From assembly GCA_910578645.1 (NCBI GenBank), contig CAJTQI010000003.1, forward strand, positions 186,001 through 250,000: DNA of 64,000 bases, in the 5' to 3' direction. The stretch comes from an uncultured Lachnospiraceae bacterium. GTDB lineage: Bacteria > Bacillota > Clostridia > Lachnospirales > Lachnospiraceae. Both the position numbers and the translations under genes were made by a program. Every line of letters begins with the position of its first letter. Within the stretch, counting starts at the first letter, position 1. Under the pieces are notes generated by a model. It was not told the DNA's origin and made no database searches. It was given only the letters and a program-made list of their open reading frames with translations. Shown in pieces: positions 8,958 to 18,567 of the stretch.

Positions 8958-9460
8958 TGAGATACCACAATATAACGAAGGACGATATGCTCAACGGCGA
9001 TGGTCTGCGGGTAGTACTCTGGGTTGCGGGATGTACGCATTGTTGTAAAGAATGTCATAATCCGGTGACCTGGGACCCCGACGGTGGGGTTTTGTTTGAT
9101 AATGCTGCAAGACAAGAGATTTTCAGCCAGTTGGACAAGCCTTATATCAGTGGAATTACTTTTTCAGGAGGCGACCCACTTCATGCTGCCAACCGTTTGG
9201 ATGTGCGCGAGTTGATAGAAGATGTGAAGAGTCGCTATCCGGCCAAGACGGTATGGCTTTATACAGGGGATAGTTGGGAGGATATTTTCCAGTATTCCAT
9301 GATGAAATATATAGATGTATTGGTAGACGGTGAGTTTAAGAATGATTTAAAGAATACAAAGCTGCGCTGGCGCGGGAGCAGTAACCAGAGGGTGATTGAC
9401 GTGCAGGCAAGTTTAAGACGGCCTGACCCGTCGTTTCCGGTATTGTATTGTACGGATTGA
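8957..9460 (+). CDS. nrdG: Anaerobic RNR-activating radical SAM enzyme
   Basis: Uses a [4Fe-4S] cluster and S-adenosylmethionine to generate the glycyl radical on NrdD. The cluster ligands are in GCTHCCKECHNP (C-x3-C-x2-C), followed by the glycine-rich SAM motif FSGGDPL. The size, 167 residues, is normal for NrdG. Translation is coupled to nrdD through the TAATG overlap. Confidence 0.96.
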   Translation: MRYHNITKDDMLNGDGLRVVLWVAGCTHCCKECHNPVTWDPDGGVLFDNAARQEIFSQLDKPYISGITFSGGDPLHAANRLDVRELIEDVKSRYPAKTVWLYTGDSWEDIFQYSMMKYIDVLVDGEFKNDLKNTKLRWRGSSNQRVIDVQASLRRPDPSFPVLYCTD

Positions 9461-9566
9461 GATAAGGCAAATATCATGTTGTTTTCATGTTATTGAGCTG
9501 CAGCCTTAAACGGAAGTGGCCGACAGAGTGGATGGAAACTGCATGAAGCGGAAAAGAGGAATGGCT

Positions 9567-10001
9567 GTGGAGACAATCAAGATTAAGTATTTCACGGATA
9601 GGATAGAAAAGTTAACGTATATTGACGGCAAGTCCGACTGGATTGACCTGCGGGCGGCGGAGGATGTGGAACTGAAGGCCGGAGAGTTTAGGCTGATTCC
9701 TTTGGGGGTTGCCATGCAGCTTCCCATAGGGTATGAGGCGCATGTTGTCCCCCGCAGCTCCACTTTCAAGAATTTCGGCATTATCCAGACGAACCACCAG
9801 GGTGTGATTGACTGCTCGTACAATGGAGACAACGACCAGTGGTTTATGCCGGTCTATGCGGTACGTGACACGCAGATACATGTAAATGACAGAATCTGTC
9901 AGTTCCGCATTATGGAGAACCAACCGAAAATTATCTTTGATGAAGTAGAATATCTGGGCAATGCCGACCGTGGCGGACATGGCAGTACCGGGAAACAGTG
10001 A
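9567..10001 (+). CDS. dut: dUTP diphosphatase (dUTPase)
   Basis: Hydrolyses dUTP to dUMP and PPi, keeping uracil out of DNA and feeding dTMP synthesis; it belongs functionally with nrdDG just upstream. The five trimeric-dUTPase motifs are visible: WIDLRAAED, PRSSTF, GVIDCSYNGDN, NDRICQFRI and the C-terminal RGGHGSTG arm. GTG at 9567 is preferred because AGAGGA ends 6 nt before it and the protein then has 144 residues, the usual length; the in-frame ATGs at 9516 and 9561 would be poorly placed relative to that site. Confidence 0.9.
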   Translation: METIKIKYFTDRIEKLTYIDGKSDWIDLRAAEDVELKAGEFRLIPLGVAMQLPIGYEAHVVPRSSTFKNFGIIQTNHQGVIDCSYNGDNDQWFMPVYAVRDTQIHVNDRICQFRIMENQPKIIFDEVEYLGNADRGGHGSTGKQ

Positions 10002-10094
10002 TTCTGTTACCATAAAACATCCTGCTTAGAGAAAAGTTCCGGCAGATTCAGGGGATGTATTAAGGTAAATTTTTCACAAATATACAGGAAGAAT

Positions 10095-10124
10095 GCATAA
10101 TGAAGCTCCTTTTAAGGCATAATA
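10095..10124 (+). promoter_or_regulatory. Sigma-G-type (forespore) promoter
   Basis: GCATA (10095-10099), an 18-bp spacer, then CATAATA (10118-10124) agrees with the Bacillus sigma-G consensus GHATR-18-CATXHTA. Transcription would begin near 10131, 34 nt upstream of the GTG start proposed for the GerA-family gene, and would exclude the ATG at 10132 as a normal start. Confidence 0.6.
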
Positions 10125-10164
10125 TGGGAAAATGCCAGAAATGTCTTGGAAGGAGTTTTTAAGC

Positions 10165-11601
10165 GTGCAGAAAAAAGAAGAGAGTCAAAACAGTAAAATG
10201 ACGCCGTCTTTACAGCAGACGATGTCCTATATGAATGAGCACATGTCGCCAGACGTCAGTTTCGATATTGTATACCGTGTCATAGAAGTGGGCGGAAGAC
10301 AGTCATGTATCTATTTTATAGATGGATTCTGCAAAGATGAATTGATGATGAAGATTTTGCAGTATTTTATCGGTTTGAAACCGGCGGATATGCCGCAGAA
10401 TGTCCATGAAATGGCCAAAAAGGCGACTCCCTATGTGGAGGTGGATTTAAAGGATTCCTGGAGTGATATTCTGTATGCCATTCTCTCCGGCGTGTTTGCG
10501 CTTTTTATCGACGGGTATGACAGATGTATCCTGATTGATTCCAGGACTTATCCCGCAAGAGGCGTGGAAGAACCGGATAAAGACAAGACGTTGCGCGGTT
10601 CCAAAGACGGGTTTGTGGAGACCATTGTATTTAACACGGCGCTAATCAGGCGGCGTATCAGGAGCACGCAGCTTCGCATGGAGATGATGAATGCCGGGAA
10701 AAGTTCCCGCACGGACATTGTCCTGTGTTATATGGACAACCGGGTGGACCACACTTTTTTGGATAAGGTAAAAAGAAGGATTGAAGATATTAAGGTAGAT
10801 GCGCTGACAATGAATCAGGAGAGCCTTGCGGAATGTCTTTACCGTTGTAAATGGTACAATCCTTTTCCGAAGTTTAAATTTACGGAACGCCCGGATGTGG
10901 CGGCGGCGCAGGTGCTTGAGGGGGATATCGTCATTCTTGTGGATAATTCGCCTTCCGCGATGATTGTACCGACTTCCATATTCGATATCGTGGAGGAGGC
11001 GGACGATTACTATTTTCCGCCGATTACGGGGACTTACCTTCGTCTGTCAAGGTTTATTATCTCGATTTTAACCTATATTATGACGCCAACGTTCCTGCTT
11101 TTGATGATGAATCCCGAGTGGGTTCCGCAGTCATTTCAGTTTATCATGCTGCAGGAGCCGCCCAACATACCGCTGATTGCCCAATTTCTCATATTGGAGT
11201 TAGCGATTGACGGACTGAAGCTGGCGGCAGTCAATACGCCTAATATGCTTAGTACGCCTCTTAGCGTGATGGCAGCCCTGGTGCTTGGTGAGTTCTCTGT
11301 GAACAGTGGATGGTTTAGCTCTGAGGTTATGCTCTACATGGCGTTTGTGGCAATCGCAAACTATACACAACAGAATTATGAGTTGGGCTACGCACTGAAA
11401 TTTATGCGTATTTTGAATCTTGTGCTGACAGCAATTTTCGGTCTTTATGGCTATATTGCCGCAGTCATTATTTTTATTCTGTCTATCGTCTGCAATAAGA
11501 CGTTGTCGGACAAGAGCTATATTTATCCGTTGCTGCCCTTTAATCCGAAACAGCTTGCCAAGAGACTGCTCAGGCTCAGACTGCCGGAGGCGAAGAAATA
11601 A
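10165..11601 (+). CDS. GerA-family spore membrane protein, SpoVAF-like
   Basis: Integral membrane protein of the GerA/SpoVAF family, expected in the inner spore membrane and acting in germination or dipicolinate release. The N-terminal half is soluble and contains the family signatures YPARGVEEPDKDKTLRG, DGFVETIVFNTALIRRRIR and GDIVILVDNSPSAMIVPT; the C-terminal third has about five membrane helices, including NTPNMLSTPLSV. The ARGVEEPD form is more like SpoVAF than GerAA. GTG 10165 is chosen because AAGGAG (10150-10155) lies 9 nt upstream and a sigma-G promoter ends at 10124; the ATGs at 10132 and 10141 are alternatives. It stands alone, without spoVAA-AE or gerB/gerC genes beside it. Confidence 0.85.
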   Translation: MQKKEESQNSKMTPSLQQTMSYMNEHMSPDVSFDIVYRVIEVGGRQSCIYFIDGFCKDELMMKILQYFIGLKPADMPQNVHEMAKKATPYVEVDLKDSWSDILYAILSGVFALFIDGYDRCILIDSRTYPARGVEEPDKDKTLRGSKDGFVETIVFNTALIRRRIRSTQLRMEMMNAGKSSRTDIVLCYMDNRVDHTFLDKVKRRIEDIKVDALTMNQESLAECLYRCKWYNPFPKFKFTERPDVAAAQVLEGDIVILVDNSPSAMIVPTSIFDIVEEADDYYFPPITGTYLRLSRFIISILTYIMTPTFLLLMMNPEWVPQSFQFIMLQEPPNIPLIAQFLILELAIDGLKLAAVNTPNMLSTPLSVMAALVLGEFSVNSGWFSSEVMLYMAFVAIANYTQQNYELGYALKFMRILNLVLTAIFGLYGYIAAVIIFILSIVCNKTLSDKSYIYPLLPFNPKQLAKRLLRLRLPEAKK

Positions 11602-11630
11602 GGAATCCCACCCCTGTGGATATTTAATAG

Positions 11631-11660
11631 GTGGCAATTTATAACAAAATGGCTTATAAT
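11631..11660 (+). promoter_or_regulatory. Candidate promoter upstream of the SGNH hydrolase gene
   Basis: GTGGCA (11631-11636), 18 bp, TATAAT (11655-11660). The -10 is perfect, the -35 matches 4 of 6 positions. It would serve the SGNH hydrolase and perhaps the GH1-PMI gene. Confidence 0.4.
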
Positions 11661-11802
11661 ATTAACTAGTTGGTGACATCGTTGACCGATGGAAGATAAT
11701 TGCGGCAAGCAAAGTACAGTTGATTGGAAAGTGGTGCGCCAGGATATATATGCGCCGTCTTAAGGGGATTGGGATACATGGGGCGCAGGAACGGGGGAAA
11801 AT

Positions 11803-12918
11803 ATGGGATACGAGATACAAGTAAAGGACGGATGGGTGAACCGGGGAAACCTTTATCGTATGAAAGAACTAATGCGACGGGCAGAGCAGGGCAGCCGGAT
11901 GACACTGGTATTTCTCGGCGGTTCGATTACCCAGGGTGCCGTGTCCACACAGTATACGAACTGTTATGCTTACCTTGTCTATGACTGGTTTGTGAAAAGG
12001 TTTCCGAAGACTGCCTTTACTTATGTGAATGCGGGTGTGGGCGGGACGACTTCGCAGTTTGGCGCGGCGCGGGCGCAGGAAGACGTGCTGCTCTATAAAC
12101 CGGATTTCGTCATCATTGAGTTTTCGGTTAACGACGAAAATAACGATTTCTATCAGGAGACATATGAAGGGCTTGTGCGTAGGATTTATGGAGACGCCTA
12201 TGAACCGGCGGTTCTCCTGGTACATAATATGTTCTACGATACGGGAAAGAGTGCGGAGGAGAAGCATCGCGCCATAGGAGCGCATTATAACCTTCCGAGT
12301 GTCAGCATGAAGTCTTCCATATATCCCAAGATAGCGTCCGGAACGATTCCGGTACGTGAGGTTACGCCGGATGACCTTCATCCGAATACTGACGGGCATG
12401 CATTGCTTGCAGAGGTTATAACGGACTGTCTGGACCGCATCTATATGCAAAGGTGGGAGGATGAAGCGTCCTGTGCCATGCCCAAACCGCTGACGGCCAA
12501 TGGATATGCCAATGCGAAGAGATACCAGAACCATAACTGCCTCCCGGTAGTGTCGGAAGGGTTTACGGCCGACACGTCGTTGAAAAAGCATGTGACGGAT
12601 ATATTCCGGTGCGGGTGGACGGCGTCCGTGGAAGGCGCAAGGATTGTCTTTCAGGTGGAAGGCACGGAGATTGCCGTGCAGTATCGCAAGTCGGTTCGCC
12701 TGCCGGCGCCTGTGGCGATTGCGGTGGTGGACGGAGATGAGGCGGATGCCGTTACACTGGATGCCAATTTCGATGAGACATGGGGAGACTGTCTCTACAT
12801 TGATACGGTGGCACGTCACATTCCGCCGGGTATACATCATGTGGAGATTAGGCTGAATGAGGCGCATGAAGGAGACGCTGTTCCGTTCTATCTTGTGTCG
12901 GTGATTGGTTCATATTAA
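11803..12918 (+). CDS. SGNH/GDSL-type hydrolase (probable carbohydrate esterase)
   Basis: A two-part cytoplasmic protein of 371 residues without a signal peptide. The first 215 residues carry the SGNH blocks: FLGGSITQG (Ser nucleophile), NAGVGGTTS (Gly), EFSVNDEN (Asn) and DDLHPN (Asp-His). The remaining 150 residues look like a beta-rich accessory domain, as in deacetylase/esterase families that act on acylated sugars. It lies 88 bp upstream of a GH1-type glycosidase gene on the same strand, so it may remove acyl groups from the same imported oligosaccharide. The exact substrate is not readable. Confidence 0.85.
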   Translation: MGYEIQVKDGWVNRGNLYRMKELMRRAEQGSRMTLVFLGGSITQGAVSTQYTNCYAYLVYDWFVKRFPKTAFTYVNAGVGGTTSQFGAARAQEDVLLYKPDFVIIEFSVNDENNDFYQETYEGLVRRIYGDAYEPAVLLVHNMFYDTGKSAEEKHRAIGAHYNLPSVSMKSSIYPKIASGTIPVREVTPDDLHPNTDGHALLAEVITDCLDRIYMQRWEDEASCAMPKPLTANGYANAKRYQNHNCLPVVSEGFTADTSLKKHVTDIFRCGWTASVEGARIVFQVEGTEIAVQYRKSVRLPAPVAIAVVDGDEADAVTLDANFDETWGDCLYIDTVARHIPPGIHHVEIRLNEAHEGDAVPFYLVSVIGSY

Positions 12919-13006
12919 GTAGGTACATCGAAGTCTTGTGTATGTTCGGTATTCTTTGTGCAAGAGAGTATGGCGTACATGGCTTTCAGAGAGGAGGATT
13001 ACATAG

Positions 13007-15313
13007 ATGTTTAGGGATGATTTTGTGTGGGGTGTTGCCAGCAGCGCCTATCAGGTGGAAGGGCGGGATGCTCAGGATGGGGCAGGCAAGACGGTCTGGG
13101 ATACTTTTGCCGAAGAAGGGCATATACTGGACGGGCAGGATGCGTCGGTTGCCTGCGAGCATATGCACCGTTACAAGGAGGATTATAAGCTGATGCGCCT
13201 TCTGGGCGTCAAGGCATACCGTTTCTCAGTCAGTTGGAGCAGGCTGATGCCGGAGGGCACAGGTAGGGTGAATGAGAAAGCGGTGGCGTTGTACAGGGAC
13301 ATGATACAGTCCATGAAAGAGAACGGTATCACGCCTTATCTGACAATGTACCACTGGGAGTTTCCTCAGGCGCTGCAGGATAAGGGCGGTTGGCTGAACG
13401 AAGAATCGGTTCAGTGGTTCGGGGAATACGCAAAGGTAGTGGCGGAGAACTTTTCCGATATATGCGAGTATTTTATTACATTGAATGAGCCTCAGTGCTT
13501 CGTGGGATTAGGGCATCTAAACGGTGAACATGCGCCTGGCATGAAGCTTAGTTACGGCGAGACTTTCCAGATTGCGCATAATGCGCTGCGCGCCCATGGG
13601 CAGGCGGTAATAAACCTCAGGAAATATGCAAAGCAGCAGATAAAAGTAGGCTATGCACCGACCTGTGGCATGGCATATCCGGCCAGCGACAGCCCGGAGG
13701 ACGTGGAGGCGGCGAGAAAAGTGCTTTTCTCTTTCCGCAATCCGATGGAGAACTGGACATGGAATGTGGCGTGGTTTTCCGACCCGGTTTTTTTGGGACA
13801 TTATCCGGAAGAAGGGTTGGAACGGTTCAAAGAATACCTTCCTAAGATAACACAGGAAGATATGGAGCTGATTGCACAGCCCCTTGATTTCATGGGACAG
13901 AATATCTACAATGGCTATATGATACGTGCCGGGAAGGACGGGCAACCGGAATTTGTGGACAGGAGCGCAGGCGCGCCAAAGACTGCAGCGGGGTGGCCGG
14001 TGACGCCCGAATGCCTGTATTGGGGCGTGCGGTTTTTGTATGAGCGATATAAGCTGCCGCTGTATATAACGGAGAACGGCATGTCCTGCCATGACATTGT
14101 CTCCGGTGACGGACAGGTGCATGACCCTAACCGGATTACTTTCTTGGACAGGTATTTATCGGCCTTACAACGTGCAGCGGACGACGGAGCGGATATAAGA
14201 GGATACTTCCTGTGGACCTTTTTGGACAATTTCGAGTGGAGTAAGGGCTATACGGAGCGGTTTGGTATCGTATATGTTGATTTTGCGAGCCAGAAGCGTA
14301 TCGCGAAAGATTCCGCTTACTGGTATCAGAAAATCATGGAGGGAAATGGTAAAATGTTATCAATCAATCAATCAGAGAGGCCGATTCTGTTTTTAAATCC
14401 GGTGTTTAAGCAGATGATTTGGGGTGGAGAGCGCCTGGGCAAAGACTGGCCTTATGAGATACCGGGTAATGACACAGGAGAGTGCTGGGCTGTCAGCGCA
14501 CATCCTAACGGGGATTGTACGGTAAAAGACGGTGTATATGCAGGGATGACGCTTTCACAGTTATGGGAGAAAGAGCCCGGGTTTTTTGGAGATACAGGGC
14601 TTGACAGGTTCCCTCTGCTTATCAAGATTATCGATGCGAAGACGGACTTAAGCATCCAGGTGCATCCTGATGACGCTTACGCTAAAGTGAATGAGAACGG
14701 TTCCCTTGGTAAGACGGAATGCTGGTATGTGCTTGACTGTGACGAGGATTCCAGCCTTGTGATTGGGCATAATGCAACGAGCAAGGAGGAACTTGCCGAC
14801 ATGGTACATAGCGGTAGGTGGGATGAGCTAATCCGTGAGATTCCCGTGAAAAAGGGTGATTTTATACAGATTGACCCGGGTACCGTACATGCCATCAAAG
14901 GCGGCCTTATGATTCTTGAGACACAACAGAACAGCGATATCACTTACCGTGTGTATGATTACGGCAGGCTTACTGACGGCAAGCCCAGACAGCTTCATAT
15001 TAAGCAGAGTATTGACGTTATCACCGTACCGGCGAAACCCGTGGAAGAAAGTATCATTCAAGTGGGAGAGCTTCCGGCAGACAAGATGAATCTTCTGATT
15101 TCATGCAGTTATTATAAGGTGTGGAAACTGGATGTGACGGCGCCTGTCACGGTAAACCAGGAATATCCGTTCTTAATTATGAGCGTGATTGACGGTGAAG
15201 GCTTGGCAGACGGGCATATGTTACAAAAAGGCGACCATTTTATCGTGCCGAACGGATATGGCGAGTTGCATTTGCAAGGGAATATGCAGATTATCGCGTC
15301 TACGGTATCGTAA
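13007..15313 (+). CDS. Fused GH1 beta-glucosidase and class I mannose-6-phosphate isomerase
   Basis: One uninterrupted frame of 768 residues joins two enzymes. Residues 1 to about 445 are a glycoside hydrolase family 1 enzyme (beta-glucosidase or 6-phospho-beta-glucosidase): acid/base Glu in TLNEP, nucleophile Glu in YITENG, and the usual end near KDSAYWYQ. Residues from about 450 to 768 are a complete class I phosphomannose isomerase (ManA): SIQVHPDD, GDFIQIDPGTVHAI and ETQQNSDITYR carry the Zn ligands. Both halves are full-length. An internal ATG at 14354 (residue 450) follows GGAGGG at 14338-14343, so the isomerase might also be made alone. A GH1 enzyme of 450 residues normally ends at the join. 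A sequencing error that removed a stop is possible but no frame change is needed. AGGAGG precedes the first ATG. Confidence 0.88.
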   Translation: MFRDDFVWGVASSAYQVEGRDAQDGAGKTVWDTFAEEGHILDGQDASVACEHMHRYKEDYKLMRLLGVKAYRFSVSWSRLMPEGTGRVNEKAVALYRDMIQSMKENGITPYLTMYHWEFPQALQDKGGWLNEESVQWFGEYAKVVAENFSDICEYFITLNEPQCFVGLGHLNGEHAPGMKLSYGETFQIAHNALRAHGQAVINLRKYAKQQIKVGYAPTCGMAYPASDSPEDVEAARKVLFSFRNPMENWTWNVAWFSDPVFLGHYPEEGLERFKEYLPKITQEDMELIAQPLDFMGQNIYNGYMIRAGKDGQPEFVDRSAGAPKTAAGWPVTPECLYWGVRFLYERYKLPLYITENGMSCHDIVSGDGQVHDPNRITFLDRYLSALQRAADDGADIRGYFLWTFLDNFEWSKGYTERFGIVYVDFASQKRIAKDSAYWYQKIMEGNGKMLSINQSERPILFLNPVFKQMIWGGERLGKDWPYEIPGNDTGECWAVSAHPNGDCTVKDGVYAGMTLSQLWEKEPGFFGDTGLDRFPLLIKIIDAKTDLSIQVHPDDAYAKVNENGSLGKTECWYVLDCDEDSSLVIGHNATSKEELADMVHSGRWDELIREIPVKKGDFIQIDPGTVHAIKGGLMILETQQNSDITYRVYDYGRLTDGKPRQLHIKQSIDVITVPAKPVEESIIQVGELPADKMNLLISCSYYKVWKLDVTAPVTVNQEYPFLIMSVIDGEGLADGHMLQKGDHFIVPNGYGELHLQGNMQIIASTVS

Positions 15314-15338
15314 AGAAATGTAAATTCAGAACCTAAAA

Positions 15339-15376
15339 TAAGCCGGAATTTTCTTTCAAACGAAAATTCCGGCTTA
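15339..15376. terminator. Bidirectional terminator between convergent genes
   Basis: A perfect 15-bp stem, TAAGCCGGAATTTTC (15339-15353) with its complement at 15362-15376 and an 8-nt loop. It lies between the ends of the GH1-PMI gene and the hybrid kinase gene and has A/T-rich flanks on both sides, so it can serve both. Confidence 0.85.
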
Positions 15377-15398
15377 TAAATTTATTTACATTGTATGA

Positions 15399-17657
15399 TT
15401 AATTTGCTGGTTCGTTGTTTTGTTTGTAGGACTGCAGTATGCTGGCGATGGTATCTAACAGAAGCGGCACATCAACGGGTTTTGTCAGATGATTGTTCAT
15501 ACCGCTCTCTATCGATAAGTTCTTATCACTCTCGAAGGCATTGGCTGACAAGGCGACAATCGGAATGTTGGCCAGGGCAGGATTGTCGAGCTGGCGGATG
15601 ACTCTGGTTGCCTGTCTTCCGTCCATAACGGGCATCTGTATGTCCATCAGGATAAGTGCAAATTCCCCGGGCTTGGAATTTTTTAATTTCTCGACGGCGA
15701 TGCTGCCATCCGTGGCGGTTTCGATGACGAAACCGAACTCCTTTAATATTTCGGTTTCAATTTCCAGGTTGATTTCATTGTCGTCAACCAAAAGGATTTT
15801 CTGATTGCCAAGCTGTGCCAGCATTTGTTCCGGGTCTGTCTCTGGCAGGGCAGGAGCGGTCTGTATGCGCAGACGCAGTGTGACAGTGAAGGTGCTGCCG
15901 ACGCCGACGATGCTTTCAGCCTCGATGCTTCCGTCCATCATTTCCACGATATGTTTGGCGATGGTGAGACCCAATCCGGTTCCATATATACCGCTGAAGG
16001 TCGTGTTCTGTTCCCTTTCAAAAGGTTCAAAGATATGTTCCAGAAATTCCCGGCTGATTCCGATGCCGGTATCCTGGACAGTAAAGCGGTAGGAAGCGTA
16101 ACTGTTAGGGAGCTGTTCAGGCTCTGAGATTGTTATATTGATTTCTCCGCCGTTTTTTGTATATTTGATGGCATTGTTGGCAAGGTATAGTAAGAAATGC
16201 CTGATTTTGTCCTTGTCAGCATATACATCGGCATGCTTCAAATCATCGGAACACATATTTAACGTGATATCTTTGTCGTATGCCTGAGGATTTAAGACCT
16301 GTTGTAAGTCTTGCAGGATGTCGCGCAGATTACATTCGCTCTCGGAGAGTTTAGAGTCTTTGGACTCCATCCATGATATTTCCAGGACTTTTTCAATCAG
16401 TTCCATGAGCTGGCTTCCGGAAGACTCAATTTTATTGATATAGCCAAGTGCGATTCTGGAATCCTGGATATGCTGTTTGGCAAGGGCAGTATAGCCAAAA
16501 ATAGCATTCATGGGCGTACGCATATCGTGGGACATGTTGGAGAGAAAAGTATTCTTCGCGTTGTTTGCCAGTTTGGCATTGTTTAATGCCCGCTCCAATA
16601 CTTGTTGGTGTTCCCTTTCGCGCAGGATTTCTTCGTCCACACTCCGAAAGCCCATGACAATCTGGGAGACGCTTGGACCTGTTCCTACGTTTACGATACG
16701 AAGCTGTAAGTACTGCGGCCTTCCGTCATTCATAATACGGAAATTTATGTAATATGTCTTAGAGGCAATCAACTTATTGCGGATATATTCCGGGGACGTA
16801 ATTCTTAAGATTAACTCCCTGTCTTCCGGATGAACCCAGAAATTGACATAATCGGTGGCAAACTGGGAAAACGGAAGTGTCTTGTATTCCTCCCCAAACT
16901 GCTGCTTTGTACGAATGCTCAGGCGGTAGGGAAGAACCTTATCGGTGTCCAGGTCTATATAGAGGATAGAAGCATAATCTACACTGAGGCCCTCGATGAC
17001 TTCCAGACGACGTAGATGTTCTTGGTTGATAAGTTTGCGCTCCTGGTCATACTCTTCGATGAGGTTTTGGATTTTTGCTTCCTTTTCTTCTTTCTCGCTG
17101 ATTAGGGCTGCTTTTTCCTTAAGGTGCTGCGCTCTCTTGTCGGTGGCATCGTTGATAAAGACATAGAAGATGTCTCCTACGGCTTTGCTTTTGACGAAAT
17201 GTCCATAATCTTCAACCCAGCGGATGCTACCGTCCTTGCGGACAATGCGGTATTCCACGTAGTCTAAATCATACTGGCTGTGTGTAATCTGTTCCGCGAT
17301 GCTTAGCTCCACAGCGTCCAGGTCTTCATGGTATACGATATTTTTGAAAGAATTGTTTGTCAGTTCCTGAAATTCGGACAAAGAATCACATTGGAAAATA
17401 CGAAGTAACGCCTTGTTGGCAAAGAGAATCTTTTCATCATCATTTGCCTGATAGATTAGAAAACCGCTGGGCATTTCATCCATAAAATTCATGATTTCAT
17501 ATACGGAATCGGCTACAGCTTGGTTGAGCAGTGAAGAGTAGGCGAAAGAATCGCTGCTTTGCAACAACAAATCTGTGCTTATGTTTTTTTCTTGGGCAGT
17601 GCTTAGTAACATTAACATGTTCTCTATTAAATTGTGTTTGATGATATGTGTGTTCAT
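15399..17657 (-). CDS. Hybrid sensor histidine kinase (PAS-PAS-HisKA-HATPase-REC)
   Basis: A 752-residue hybrid kinase without clear membrane segments, probably cytoplasmic. Order: a PAS domain with PAC (about 50-165, including VRKDGSIRWVEDYG), a coiled coil (about 170-215), a second PAS-like region (about 220-345), HisKA with His377 in SHDMRTPMNA, a HATPase (DTGIGIS, GTGLGLTIAK), and a C-terminal receiver with phospho-acceptor Asp672 in LILMDIQMPVMDG and Lys in HLTKPVD. No separate output domain or adjacent response regulator is on its strand; signal probably passes by phosphorelay to an unlinked partner. AGGAGGTGCAGTCCT precedes the ATG. Confidence 0.9.
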   Translation of the reverse strand: MNTHIIKHNLIENMLMLLSTAQEKNISTDLLLQSSDSFAYSSLLNQAVADSVYEIMNFMDEMPSGFLIYQANDDEKILFANKALLRIFQCDSLSEFQELTNNSFKNIVYHEDLDAVELSIAEQITHSQYDLDYVEYRIVRKDGSIRWVEDYGHFVKSKAVGDIFYVFINDATDKRAQHLKEKAALISEKEEKEAKIQNLIEEYDQERKLINQEHLRRLEVIEGLSVDYASILYIDLDTDKVLPYRLSIRTKQQFGEEYKTLPFSQFATDYVNFWVHPEDRELILRITSPEYIRNKLIASKTYYINFRIMNDGRPQYLQLRIVNVGTGPSVSQIVMGFRSVDEEILREREHQQVLERALNNAKLANNAKNTFLSNMSHDMRTPMNAIFGYTALAKQHIQDSRIALGYINKIESSGSQLMELIEKVLEISWMESKDSKLSESECNLRDILQDLQQVLNPQAYDKDITLNMCSDDLKHADVYADKDKIRHFLLYLANNAIKYTKNGGEINITISEPEQLPNSYASYRFTVQDTGIGISREFLEHIFEPFEREQNTTFSGIYGTGLGLTIAKHIVEMMDGSIEAESIVGVGSTFTVTLRLRIQTAPALPETDPEQMLAQLGNQKILLVDDNEINLEIETEILKEFGFVIETATDGSIAVEKLKNSKPGEFALILMDIQMPVMDGRQATRVIRQLDNPALANIPIVALSANAFESDKNLSIESGMNNHLTKPVDVPLLLDTIASILQSYKQNNEPAN

Positions 17658-17913
17658 AGGACTGCACCTCCTGTATTATCAAATGCATTCCCGGAATCGT
17701 TCCTGTACAGAGAGATTCTGAGGACATATATTATTAAAATTTTAACATAATTTGGGCGGTTTGTCATTATTTTTCAGTTGGAGGAGACTTTCATAACTGT
17801 TTTACAACTTAGAAACATTTTTGATGTATACTTTTTATTTATAGGAAATTCGGAGTTCTCCTAGTATAAAACGGATATGCGCTTTGCGCAAGGAACAAAA
17901 GGACGGATGGAAA

Positions 17914-18567
17914 TTGGCTAAGATACTGATTGTGGAAGATGAACTTTCTATTAACGAATTAATTCGCAGGAATTTAAATCTCACGGGGCACCGCTGTACA
18001 CAGGCATTCGATGGACTGGAGGCGGTTGACTTGTTGGAAAAAGAGAAGTTTGATTTAATTGTATTAGACATTATGCTGCCTGGACTTAACGGCTATCAGG
18101 TGCTTGAAAGGGCATCCGGGACGCCTACCATTTTTCTGACGGCGAAAAGTGAACTGTCCGATAAACTAAAAGGATTGTCTTTGGGGGCGGACGACTATCT
18201 GACCAAGCCTTTTCAGATGTTGGAACTAACTGCACGGGTGGAGGCGGTACTGCGGCGGACTAAAAAGGCGGAGTCGGAATTTACGCTGGGAGCCATGCGG
18301 TGTGATTTTGAGAGCCGTCAGGTTTTTTTGGACGAAAGGGCAGTAGTGTGTACACCTAAAGAATATGAATTGTTGGAGGTGTTAATCAGGAACCGGAATA
18401 TTGCCTTATCCAGAGAAAAGCTGTTAGATATGGTGTGGGGTTATGATTTTGACGGAGGTACCCGCACTGTGGATGTCCACATACAAAGACTGCGCCATAA
18501 GCTGCATTTGGAAGATGCAATCAAGACAGTGTATAAGCTTGGCTACCGGCTAGAGGTATCAGAATGA
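17914..18567 (+). CDS. OmpR/PhoB-family response regulator
   Basis: A 217-residue two-component regulator: receiver domain with phospho-acceptor Asp52 in IVLDIMLPG and Lys in DDYLTKPF, then a winged-helix DNA-binding domain (CTPKEYELLEVLI, GTRTVDVHIQRLRHKL). The TTG at 17914 gives the standard MAKILIVEDE start; another TTG at 17884 in frame is possible. The stop overlaps the start of the kinase gene by 4 bp (ATGA). Likely target: itself and the secreted protein gene downstream. Confidence 0.92.
   Translation: MAKILIVEDELSINELIRRNLNLTGHRCTQAFDGLEAVDLLEKEKFDLIVLDIMLPGLNGYQVLERASGTPTIFLTAKSELSDKLKGLSLGADDYLTKPFQMLELTARVEAVLRRTKKAESEFTLGAMRCDFESRQVFLDERAVVCTPKEYELLEVLIRNRNIALSREKLLDMVWGYDFDGGTRTVDVHIQRLRHKLHLEDAIKTVYKLGYRLEVSE

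Noticed and set aside
11869..12867. A 332-codon open frame on the minus strand
   Set aside because: It lies entirely opposite the SGNH hydrolase gene, whose catalytic blocks are intact, and its translation is rich in His/Arg/Cys, typical of an antisense shadow.
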